The translations under genes and the position numbers were made by a program. Below the pieces are notes generated by a model. That model had not been told where the DNA came from, made no database searches, and saw only the letters and a program-made list of their open reading frames with translations. Positions 45,550 to 54,946 of a stretch of 64,000 nucleotides of DNA are shown one piece after another. Numbering within the stretch: the first letter of the stretch is position 1; every line of letters starts with the position of its first letter. Origin of the DNA: Anthoceros angustus (Eukaryota; Streptophyta; Anthocerotopsida; Anthocerotales; Anthocerotaceae); NCBI GenBank assembly GCA_010909165.1, contig MU008182.1:186001-250000 (forward strand). Reading direction: 5' to 3'.

Positions 45550-45840
45550 GTGAAGTTCATTCCATGGATGAGCAGGATTGCGCCATTGAATGACTTGTTG
45601 AAGAAGTTGGTGACTTGGCGTTGGACTCAAGAGGAGGAGTCGGCTTTCATGGAGTTGAAGGGTAGACTCATGAGCTCGCCAATTCTTGGTCATCCAAACT
45701 TCAAGAAGCCATCGACTTTAATCGATTGGAGCAAGTGCGGCAGGGGGTCTTGGCGCGATCAATGACAAGGAAGAGGAACATGTCATTGCCTATGCCACCG
45801 GAGCAACAACCAAGCGGAGTCCAACTACTCGCCTATGAAG
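45550..45840 (+). pseudogene. RT connection and RNase H part of the gypsy pol
   Basis: The frame has FIPWMSRIAPLNDLLKK, then WRWTQEEESAFMELKGRLMS and SPILGHPNF, the typical RT thumb/RNase H junction. The first RNase H catalytic segment appears as LIDWSKCGRGS before a shift. RNase H removes the RNA strand after copying. Frameshifted, not functional. Confidence 0.75.
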
Positions 45841-46745
45841 GAGAATGTCTTGCAGCAGGGCAATGGACACTTTCGTCCGCATTGTTTGGACATCAATTTT
45901 GACTATCACCACCATCAACCCTGTAATCGTTGATGACGCAAGCTTACGAAGCATGCCGAGACGCAGATCGAAACAAGCATGTCATGCTAATGGTGGAGCA
46001 TTTCAAGTGGTAAGGTTGCCATCTTACCCAAGCGTGACTCTCTTACCGAAGGCGTTCTTGGCTTCCGTTCTAGTCGATATGGAGCATGTGCGAGGTTCTC
46101 ACCGACGGCAAAGAATTCGTGGGAATTTCAAGACTTGCTTGACAGAGCTTGATTGATCATCGACCGAGAGATCATCCTCGAGATGGACTTGAACGCTTGG
46201 TGCACGGCCTTGTAAGTATTGTCTCACAAATGACCAAGACATGGGATGAAGGGATGCCATACCTAGTGCTAGGTACAGGGTGAGCAATCAAGACCTTGAG
46301 CAATTTTTCACCATACTACTTGTTGTATGGGCGACAACCATTTTGCCAAACGTGAGGCAAGCAAGGCTACAAGCACCGTGGATTGGCGCAATCCGGATGA
46401 TTGCCTACGAGACCGGAAAGGCGCGAGCTTTTAAACGGATCATGCCCATGGCAATGGAGAACCTTGCCATAGCGCAACAGGGATCAAGCGCTATGCTTAC
46501 ACACGAGGAGGGACATGGAAACCCAAGGTGCGCAAGTTCAAGTTGGAGATTATGTCTACGACGGCCGTGCAACACCTTGGAGGTATCCACCACAGAGTCA
46601 TCTTTGGTCGTAGTAGGCAAAGATGGAGTGCTTGAGCTCAAGGATCCGATGGTCAAGATGGAAGGATCACCTCAAGAACTGCGCACATGCCACTTACCCA
46701 ATTTGGACCCTCAACTACGGCCTAATGTGGGGCCCACCCAAAGAC
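45841..46745 (+). pseudogene. Integrase of the gypsy pol, frameshifted
   Basis: Near 46095 a frame reads VLTDGKEFV with FQDLLDRA, the second catalytic Asp region of the DDE core. DGLERLVHGLVSIVSQMTKT near 46185 supplies the Glu motif context. WDEGMPYLVLG follows near 46245, and AMENLAIAQ near 46450 begins the C-terminal barrel region. The N-terminal HHCC zinc site is not readable. Integrase inserts the cDNA copy into the genome. Confidence 0.75.
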
Positions 46746-46889
46746 TTGGAGTGTCGTTTGTGGACGATCGATGATGATGATGTAATGCTTCTTTGTGATC
46801 GGTGCAATAGGGGATACCACATGTTTTGTGTTCAACCACCTCTTGACGACATTCAGGAAGATTGGTTTTGTGCACAATGCACTACATGA
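46746..46889 (+). pseudogene. PHD-type zinc finger at the integrase C-terminus
   Basis: Frame 46623-46889 (88 codons) ends with DDDDVMLLCDRCNRGYHMFC then VQPPLDDIQEDWFCAQC and a stop. This fits the second to fourth ligand pairs of a C4HC3 PHD finger: C-x2-C (first Cys at 46794), x4-H, x2-C, and the W-F-C-x2-C end. The first C-x2-C pair is probably ECRL.. / VVCGRS, split by a short indel near 46755. It follows the integrase barrel directly, where chromoviruses carry a chromodomain. PHD fingers bind the histone H3 tail; a targeting role here is inference. Confidence 0.78.
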
Positions 46890-47640
46890 GGTGCGACGTA
46901 TGTAGTCCTACTAATGATAATGTTGACTTGGAGTCTCACATTATCGGGGATTGGTTTGCACCTATATACTGCGTATTAGATTTGTTTGCTTGGTTGTTGG
47001 TCGAGAAGTGCTTATATGAATTCATGCTTATGCTGCCGTGGTGATACTAATCTACGCACTTGGGTTTAGTGTTTGATTAGCATTAATTAATCTAATTACT
47101 TATCTTTAAGTAAGTAATTAATCTAAGTGCTTATGTTAATTGCATTGATTAGTGTTAATTAATCTAATGTGTTAATTAAGCATTGATTAGTGTTAATTAA
47201 ACATGGTTAGCAATAGCTAAGTGGATAAGCTCAAGTAATATGCTTTGGCATATTCCTTGCATATTATAGTGTATTCTTAGGATACAATAGCTAAGTGGAT
47301 AAGCTCAAGTAATATGCTTTGGCATATTCCTTGCATATTATAGTGTATTCTTAGGATATTTCTGGCATATGCTGATGCCAATAGGATATCTTAGGAATAT
47401 GCCGATGCCAGGGTCTAGCATATATAGACCCTTCCATTGAGGACAAGCTCAGATCATAGCTTGTCCTCTAGATATGCAATGCAAGGGTGTTGTGAGGAGG
47501 CCAAAGCTATGACTCCGAGAGCGATGTGTGAGGAATTTGCGTGTTGTTCTCGTGGGGAGAGTATGTTTGTGCCACGATGTGCGAGCTACTCCCTCCTGTT
47601 GTTTTGAACAACCAAACTAATACGTTCACATTAGTTTTCA
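46890..47640 (+). other. AT-rich, LTR-like region after the integrase
   Basis: TTAATTAA/ATTAGTGTTAATTAA words repeat at 47080-47200. A TATA-like CATATATAGACCC sits near 47417, and GTTTTCAG precedes the next ORF at 47642. It could be the 3' LTR of the gypsy element, but it does not match 43235-43612. 46953-47035 resembles 48787-48870 (GGTTTGCACCTATA...AAGTGCT). Confidence 0.4.
47211..47358. repeat. Perfect 74-bp tandem repeat, 2 units
   Basis: CAATAGCTAAGTGGATAAGC to TTCTTAGGATA at 47211-47284 is repeated without change at 47285-47358. It lies inside the LTR-like AT-rich region. Confidence 0.95.
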
Positions 47641-47641
47641 G

Positions 47642-47947
47642 GTGTCTTTAGTTAGGGTGCCCATGATGACTCACACCAAGCGTGTTGAGGCCGTAGGAAT
47701 CATGGGAAAGCAAGGGACCAACTGCCAAGTGAATCAGAGCGTGGAGATTGAGATGGACGCTGGACAAAAAGGAGAGAGGACGCCCATTGTAGGCGTTGAA
47801 GCCGTGCGGCCTCGAGAGGAAGGAGGAAGCATTGCAATTCGGGAATTTTGGTGTGTGGAATGTGTTGATGTTTTCCTTGGGATCGAACTTGGGAGGCGAT
47901 CCGCAACGCAGGGCGCTGATTTGCAATCACCAGCCTCACAATCGTGA
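47642..47947 (+). CDS. Unrecognised ORF after LTR-like region
   Basis: The 101-codon frame has a first ATG at about 47663; mixed composition (AVRPREEGGSIAIREFWCVE). A second frame nearby (47796-48029) ends AQQRKRFFNKRPLLLMRD. Its position behind a TATA-bearing LTR-like region suggests the start of a Gag, but no motif is seen. Low confidence that it is a gene. Confidence 0.3.
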   Translation: MSLVRVPMMTHTKRVEAVGIMGKQGTNCQVNQSVEIEMDAGQKGERTPIVGVEAVRPREEGGSIAIREFWCVECVDVFLGIELGRRSATQGADLQSPASQS

Positions 47948-48084
47948 GGCCCGCTACATCCAAAATGATGCCGCTCAACAAAGAAAGCGATTTTTCAACA
48001 AGAGACCTCTGCTTTTGATGCGGGACTAGCACAATTGGTAGTCCATGGTGAGAAGGAGAACCTCAACGCTGCTAATGTGGTGAC

Positions 48085-48310
48085 AGGGTAGCTATACTCG
48101 AGGCCCCAGCGGATACAGTGATCCCCAAGCGGATACACGGGATCCCCAAGCCGGACATGATACCGGATAGCCCCAAGCGCGATATACCGACAAGTTCATA
48201 AATGATACTCCCAGCACATGATGGGGCCAAGATAGGATCTGTTGATACATGTGGACTTCCCAAGATCACCATACTGATAGTCCCAAGCGCAGCCACAATG
48301 GGATGCCCCG
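48085..48310. repeat. Short degenerate repeats (CCCCAAGCGGATAC)
   Basis: CCCCAAGC or TCCCAAGCGC words followed by GGATAC, GGACATGATACCGGATA or GATATACC recur about six times (48100-48290). Confidence 0.6.
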
Positions 48311-49950
48311 ATTGCCAGGACACCTTGACCTCGCACGATAATTGGTAAGAAAAGAAAAAAAATGAAAAAAATGAAAAAAGAAACCTAACTAATATGAACA
48401 AAACTATGAGCATCTGCCTCTTTTCTAACTGTGGACCCAAAATTCGGTGTTCCACAAGCGAGCAAGAGATTACACCTATTAGACTAGCGCATCCAAACAA
48501 GTCTCTTGGGATCGAACCCACGTATTCGTCGACCGTGGAATAAGTGTGGCCACTGGCGCTAGCTCTAGGTGACCGGGATGAACCCACCACTTGTGCTCAC
48601 ATGATCTCATTGATTTCCGGCTGTGGCTGAGCGAGGACAACATACAGCTTCAGTAGGTCTGTGACCGCCATTGGGCCTATAACAACCTCGAGCTGGTAGA
48701 GGAATGTTATGCAAGTCTTCACATGATCCCAAGACAATGGGCAGCCTTACCCGAGAAGAACATGAGGACAGACCCTCACTGTTGAACGGTTTGCACCTAT
48801 ACTTGCATTTTAGATTTTTTTTGCTTGATTGTTTATTGAGAAAGTGCTCATCTGAATGCAAGTGCTTACCTCTTGCAACACAGGGGTATCCCTTATCTGA
48901 AACTACTTGGGAACCAGCTGACCACCTTACCAACCATATAAGTAGGAGGAACCCGTGAGGACGGGTAAGCGACCTGCTTCAACGTGGGAGACTCCGCATC
49001 ATGGCTATTTGGCTTCTGATAAAAATCACACACTTGCTCAAAGATGTTTGTAGCATTGCCTAAATGATAGAAAGTACAAGTGTTTATAAAGTAGAGGTGG
49101 TTATAGGTGGTTGTAACCAATATAGCCAATAACTAAATAAAGTAACTACTTCTAGCCCTAAGAATTAAATAATGTTTAATTATAGGGATTTCTAGGTGCC
49201 CTAATGAATAGTGCCCTAATTAATGAAGTATTTTATCACACCTACTCACTATGAAGTAGGGAGAAAATAGGCTAGAAAACAAGCCTAATGTAGCTACGTA
49301 ATTCCTATTCGGAAAGAAAATATGTTGCTCAAAAGAAATTGACCTTAAACTAGTGAGCTAAAATAAAGAAACTAAATTAATAAAGAAAAATGATATATAT
49401 ATAGGATCACTATGGACATATCATTAAGACGGAATATACCGTCCATGTGCCAAAAACAGCCCATGTGATGCACGCGGGCATCCAAATAAATGCCCATAAC
49501 CGCCATGATGCTCCCCCATAGCTTCTACGTCCTTAACCATCGCAATCGAAACTCAAAACGAAACTGTAAAGGGAAGGCCAAAAGCATATCTGGAACGCGA
49601 GCTCAAGGCCATGGCGCCCTGAGCACTAGACCGCATGCACATACCAGTAGGATGGCCATCGACGCCCCGCGCGCTCCGCATCGCCGCGCACCGAGCTCAC
49701 GACGCCATCACGCGCACATGCGCTACCCACAGTCGTGCTGCGCCTCCAAAGGCTGGGGGTACCCTCTCATTCTAGCATTTGTTCTTGTGTCAATCAATCT
49801 TGGTGCTTGCCATGCGAATCCAGCACGGGGATCTTGAAGAGGCGGGCGCCGCATCTCATCTTTGTGGCGGTCGTGTGTGACCTCGGAAGTGTAGGAGGCG
49901 TCAATGTACAATAGGCCTATAGCCCCTGCAGCAAAAAGTCCACTCAAGAT
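48311..49950. other. No gene recognised
   Basis: Poly-A tracts occur near 48350 and AT-rich sequence at 49080-49430. GGGTTCGATCCC on the minus strand near 48512 resembles a tRNA B box but the T stem does not pair. The 115-codon frame 49490-49837 shows no family pattern. Confidence 0.35.
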
Positions 49951-49974
49951 GAAATAATATCAGCAACTGAGAAC

Positions 49975-50450
49975 TCTTTGTCCAACAATGATGAAGAGAT
50001 GGAAACGTCCAGGTCTGCCATTTCTAGGGCTATGAGGAGCCTGCAGACATTAGCTTCAGCTGCTGAAAACCAAAGAAGGCCCCTTGCACATAATATGGCA
50101 ATGTCTCAACAACACTCTGTGTCCAGCCAGAGTGTCCATTTCCCTACAGTGGTGGAGTTATCCTCGTCGTCTGAAGAAGCAATCAACTAGAAGGCATTTG
50201 ATGAAGACATAGAAGAGACACCAGCAGCTGAGAATGAAAGTAAGATCTCCAGCGTCTGTAAGCGAGCCATTGTAACCCATAAAGTATGTCTAACCTCCAT
50301 TTCTTACTTTGTCATTGCTCACCTTACAGGTGCTATCGAGTCAGTTCCTCCTGGAAGACGTGAAGAACATCATAGAATAGCTATCCTCACCCTGCCTCTG
50401 ACACTGAAGAGATCAGTGATGGAAGACCAAGCTGGAGAGAGAGATGTATG
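49975..50450 (+). pseudogene. Possible host gene fragment, unrecognised
   Basis: An open stretch from 49978 (SNNDEEMETSRSAISRAMRS) reads through Ser/Glu-rich sequence to a TAG near 50188, and then stays open in the same frame (KAFDEDIEETPAAENESKIS). A possible intron ends at CTTACAG near 50330, followed by IESVPPGRREEHH. Codon use and composition look protein-like, but I cannot name it. Confidence 0.3.
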
Positions 50451-51146
50451 AGGATAGATATATATATGCTGACCCATTTGTTACTAGGAAACTTCAAAAG
50501 CTAGTAAATGATCTGTTTATTTTTGTTCTGTGGTCCATAATGGGGCAGATGATGACTAGGTGTGGACAAAGGACGGATGCTTTGACTCCCCTTAGGATCG
50601 ATTAGCAGGGGGGTTTTTCATTTTTTTTGAGGATTTGTGTGGAAAATAAGGGGATACGCGTGGATAATAAGGCTGATCCAGCCAAGCCGCGTAAGCGTGC
50701 GAACATATGGGTAAGGTCCAGAATGAGAAGAACCACGCCACACGTGGGTGGTGGGCAGGTGGGCGTGGCAGCAGAACCCTGCAATGTCGGCCGTTATTGG
50801 TAGATAGTCACGACTCAAGGACATGGGCCAAGAAGGCGCCGAGCGTGAGGCTACGGTACAAGATGCAGAGAGGTGGCAGTTACTGGCAGCGAAGGACATC
50901 TTCCCACGCGTCGATTATGCCCGCCACGCTGAGAGAAGAACACCTCCAGACACGGCATCTTGGCAGTTTTCTCAGTCTCTCATGCTTCGACACCCAGCCC
51001 TCTGGCGCTCTTTCTTTCACAATGCAAGCACAGTGTTCTAGAGAACTCGCATTGACTCGGCGCGCTTTTCCCCTCGGAATCTAAGGACGCGGCGAGTTAC
51101 ATCGACGCCGAGACTATTCGAGTAGCAAGGCGAGCAACGAGGAGGC
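50451..51146. other. Leader of element copy C
   Basis: No gene. GGATTTGTGTGGAAAATAAG near 50630 faintly resembles the GTATGGAGTGTAAAATAAGG of the A/B leaders, and GACGCCGAGACTATTCGAGT lies ahead of the ATG at 51147, so this is probably the diverged LTR/leader of copy C. Confidence 0.4.
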
Positions 51147-53010
51147 ATGGCTCCCAAGAAGGCGGCGGAGGTTTTGGAGCCCTAGATGCTGGTAGAGAAA
51201 AACATCATCACCAAGCGCTACCCTGATTTCTGCCCCTGGCTAGAGGAGGCGGGCGAGCTCGTCTAGGAGTGGCACCTAGACATATTCCAGGCGCTCTGGA
51301 CATATGATAGTGTGGCCCTAGTCCGGGAGTATGCACGGAAGTTGCTGGCAGCAGCAAATAAGTCCGTTCGATCGAAGAGCCTGAGGGAGGGCCCTAGACG
51401 CTGGACAGTGGAGGCCCTTCGGGCGGTGTACAACTAGCCTCCGGAGGAGGTCAAAGGGGTGGTGCCGAAGCCCCTGAAGGGGAAGGGGAAGTTGGAAGTG
51501 GCGAGGGCTGTACTTTTGAAGCAAGACGCTCAGAGGTCCTCCAACGGGTGGTTGATGTCAGACCTGAAAGACCGATGAGTGAGAGCAATGGCCAAGATCG
51601 TAGTCCACTGGAACACGCTCACCAAAGTGGACCACATGGGGGACAACCTCTTGGTGTTCCTGCATGCCCTCATGAGGGGCAAGCGGGCGGACTGGGGGCG
51701 AATCATCTTCGCCCGGATAGCACAGGAGGCGCATAAGCTGCGCAACGAGCGACCGCCTCCATCGGCACTGTCCCCTTTCATCTTGCATGTCTGGGGACAC
51801 CATAACCTCCTAAAGGAGAGGGAGGAGGAGGATGCACTCCACCGGGGGCTAGCCACCCTGCTAATTGCAAGCAGAGATGAGGAGGAGCAGCTCCCAAACA
51901 GCAGGCCAGCCGCAGAGCCCAAGACCGGGCGCACACAGGAGGAGGAGGATTGGGGGGGCATCCCGGATGCCATCCGCTTGGAGAGAACCCCTTCTCCCCC
52001 AAGGGAAATATGGGAAGAGATCCCCGCGTCCCTCTTGCTGGTGACGGCACCGAAGGAGCAAGCCCCGACAATTGCTACGACTGGGCTGGAGGTGGTGCCG
52101 GTGGCTCCGGCGGTGACGAGACCAGCCCTAGACCCCCCAGTGGAACCATGCCAGACTAGGACGGAGGGCCGGAAGAAGAAGAAGACAGTGCCCGGGCCTA
52201 CCGTCCCGATGCTGGGCCATGCTGATGAGCGCGGAGTGGGCGGAGGCGGAAGAGGCAGTTCAGCGAGCGGAGTAAGACGCCGCCCAAGGGGCAGCAGGGC
52301 ACTGGCAGCACCCGCACTTGGAACCGGTGCTCTCCCCCACTAGGAAGGGGAAACGAGCCAGCTCCCGAACTCCGTCGCCCCCACCGGACCCAAAACGCCG
52401 AAGGGCGGAGAAGGAGTTAGCCGCGAAACGGGCCAAGGAGGTGGAGGGTTTGGTACCGGATGGGCAAGACCTAGAACTCCTAATCAAGGCCAGAGTGCCC
52501 GATCCGGACCAGCTCCAACGAACGGCAGTCTGGCAGTCCTTGGTTGGACAGGGGATGCCTGCACCCTCGGCAGGATTTGAAGGAGCTTCGCCGGCCGCCG
52601 CGGTGGAGGAGGCTAGGCACTCGAGTCCTGGCATCCGTCGCGGATGGTATGATCTGGGGGCTCTATCGGGCCTCTGAGCGAACACAAGAGGTAGAAGCCA
52701 CTAGACGACATGGTGGAGCTTCAAGGCCAGAAGGAGGGTGTTGTTGTGCGCGAAGTGAGAGCCAAGATTGAGGAGGAGGAGAAGTGTCGAACGGCTAAGA
52801 GGAAAGCGAGATCCGCCCTACAAGACCGTGCCAAGGTTCTTCAGCTATGTGAACAGCTGAAGTAGGCGCAAGGGGCCCAAGCACGCGCAGAGGCCCTAAG
52901 CCAAGAATTGGAAGGCGGCCAAGAACGAGAAGGTACGGCAACGTGAAGGCTGTGGCAGGCGGCGGAGGAAGCTCTGGCAGAGTCCGCCTACAGAAGAGCG
53001 ACAAGTGTGT
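51147..53010 (+). pseudogene. Gag-like ORF with coiled-coil tail, copy C (best preserved)
   Basis: It starts with ATG at 51147 (MAPKKAAEVLEP). It is largely collinear, broken by TAG codons at 51183 and in place of conserved codons in LV*EWHLDIF and YN*PPEEV, and by TGA in LKDR*VRAMA (consistent with CGA to TGA). From 51579 one frame stays open for 254 codons: MAKIVVHWNTLTKVDHMGDN, LLVFLHALMRGKRADWGRII, PPPSALSPFILHVWGHHNLL, then an acidic linker. A second frame (52318-52677) holds PDPKRRRAEKELAAKRAKEV. The coiled-coil tail near 52790-52920 (KVLQLCEQLK, ARAEALSQELEG) breaks off by about 53000. Decay is by point stops rather than indels, unlike A and B. Confidence 0.65.
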
Positions 53011-53233
53011 ACACATTTTTGTGGTAGGAGATCGCCGTAGTCCTCGGCATAAGCAATCGGATCGACTTGGTCAAGAGTTTAGGATCGCAGCTGGAGGAGA
53101 TGAGACCGCTCTAAACCCACCATGCGCGATAGTAGAACAAGAATGCATGTTCCCATTTCTAGCATCATCTAGCCGCATCAGCTCGCCTGTTCTCTATTGC
53201 GGTACGGCCCGCTAGGCCAAGCTGAAAGAGGTA

Positions 53234-53247
53234 CACTACTAGGAAAA
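53234..53247. repeat. CACTA-2 terminal repeat
   Basis: CACTACTAGGAAAA, identical over 14 nt to the inverted right end of CACTA-1. Confidence 0.9.
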
Positions 53248-53640
53248 CGGGCCTTTTACAACGGAAATTACAACGCCTTTACTAAGTCTGTTGTAAAAAC
53301 CCCCGTAGTAAACACACGTTAGTAATATCCGTAGTAAAATTACATATGGCATATACGAGGGCTATAATCGTGTATTAAATACGGTATTGTCCATTTCATA
53401 CGGTGTATGGCTTGACTGGTGCTCCGTACACTAGTTAAACTTTACAACAGAACCCCTTTATAGCGGACATTACTACGATACACTTACAATGCGTTTTACA
53501 ACTTCAATAACCATGGTTAATATACTAGAGTTAAGTACTCATGGTTAATTGACTGTAGTTTATTAACTGGGATTAAGTAACTGGATTCCGATAACCACAA
53601 ACTAACTGGCATTACTTAACCACGATTAACCTAACTGAAT
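53248..53640. repeat. CACTA-2 subterminal repeat zone
   Basis: TTTACAACGG, GTTGTAAA and GTAGTAAA words lie at 53253-53340, then a degenerate array of about 20 bp around TAACCATGGTTA (perfect at 53508-53519) to 53635. Mirrors 27283-27625. Confidence 0.8.
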
Positions 53641-54226
53641 GGCCGTTGTAATCGTGCATACCTTTTGCACATGGTGGAGCATCTTCTTTTGGGGAAGAAG
53701 ATGTTCCACCATGAAACCTTCATCCCGGACCTTCTTCTTCAGAATGGCATTCATTACCTGTTCATCACACTCTCCACTCTCATATCATGCTTCATGCAAT
53801 AGATTCCAGACATTCACAGCCTTATCGATTTTCCCTTCAGAATCCACTTGAGGACCCAAGGATGAAATTGTGGTTTCAGGGTCTTTCCAATGCGCTCTCA
53901 GCTTGTTCAGCCAAGTTCCATGTCTAGATCCCACAGCCTTGATCTCTTCAAAAGTTGCTTGCCTATCAAACTTGGCTTTGAACCTATCCATAAATTGCTT
54001 TTGACCTCCAAACCCAAAGCAAGAATAGGGCTTAGCAGCGACGTTTTTCCCTCTCTGCACTACAACAATCTTCTATTGACTGGGTGCAACAACACCATCC
54101 AGCTTCTCTTTCTCTTGTTTCAGAAGAATATCCCAATACTCCTTCTTCAGGCTCTTGGGCACATACTTGTCACTTGATTTCTTCCCATGTAAGAAGTGCC
54201 TAGCCTTCTTCCTCAAATTATTCTTC
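53628..54226 (-). pseudogene. TNP-like CACTA-2 protein (in frame except for two stops)
   Basis: Read from 54226 down: WKNNLRKKARHFLHGKKSSD, YVPKSLKKEYWDILLKQEKE, a TAG, then VQRGKNVAAKPYSCFGFGGQ, FDRQATFEEIKAVGSRHGTW and LGPQVDSEGKIDKAVNVWNL, a TGA at 53785, and QVMNAILKKKVRDEGFMVEH to a TAA near 53628. Only two stop codons and no frameshift interrupt about 200 codons, far better preserved than the CACTA-1 copy. The family resembles the accessory DNA-binding protein of plant CACTA elements (Transposase_24-like). Two stops argue for pseudogene; sequencing error is possible. Confidence 0.65.
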
Positions 54227-54946
54227 CAATCCTAAGCCCGGGTGCAACTAACTGAGCTACAACACAATGAAAGCTCCATGGACCTGAAATAATTTGACGT
54301 AAGGTGCTTTCAATAAGAAGCACATCAACATCGTAGTGCTAAAATCGATAAAGTGGTTGCACATGTGTCGGATAGTGTAGTGCACTCTATCCTTCAGTGG
54401 AAACCAAGAAGGTGAGTCACGTAGTATGTAACCTGCACATACAAAAACACATAGACAATTGTGCTTTAGTACATTCTGTCCTACAAAACCTGTGACTAAA
54501 AGCCTGCCCGTCTATAGGCTTTCAAGTTCGAATTTATGTGCCCGAGCTACAGACCTATTGCGAACCACTAGGCTGTTATAGGCTCGAACTGTGCTCAAGT
54601 ATCGCCCACATTTACAGCCCTGAAATTGTGTGTGTAATCAATTCAGCTCGGCATGCCCTTACAGCCTATATTCAAGTTGAATTTGCGTTCAAATTCAGCT
54701 TGAATTTGCGTGCCTGGGAATTAAAGCTGCAAAATCGTGTGAATTTACATGTTCAATACAAGCCTATAATTTATAGGCTTGAATACAGTTCCAGATTCAG
54801 CTATATTTGCAAGAAGATCAGTCTATATTCGCTTGTAATCGTGCCTGCTTTCTAGTGTGAATTTAGTGAGATTCAGTCTGACATACTGATTCAGCTGAGA
54901 AATTCAACAAGGCTGAATTTACTACCGCAAGATGACAAATAGGGCC
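54227..54946. other. CACTA-2 interior, possible intron, with GAATTT/CCTATAGGC repeats
   Basis: No ORF of note. GCCTATAGGC-like and TTCAAGTTGAATTTGCG-like words recur at 54510-54910, comparable to the GATGAAATT array of CACTA-1. A good minus-strand splice donor (AG|GTGAGG, near 54949) lies just where the 492-codon ORF stops, so this could be an intron before the TNP-like exon. Confidence 0.4.

Noticed and set aside
47211-47358. CRISPR-like repeat
   Set aside because: Two contiguous units without spacers in a plant retroelement region.
48495-48530. tRNA-like GGGTTCGATCCC on the minus strand
   Set aside because: T-stem pairs mismatch at two of five positions and no acceptor stem or A box is seen.
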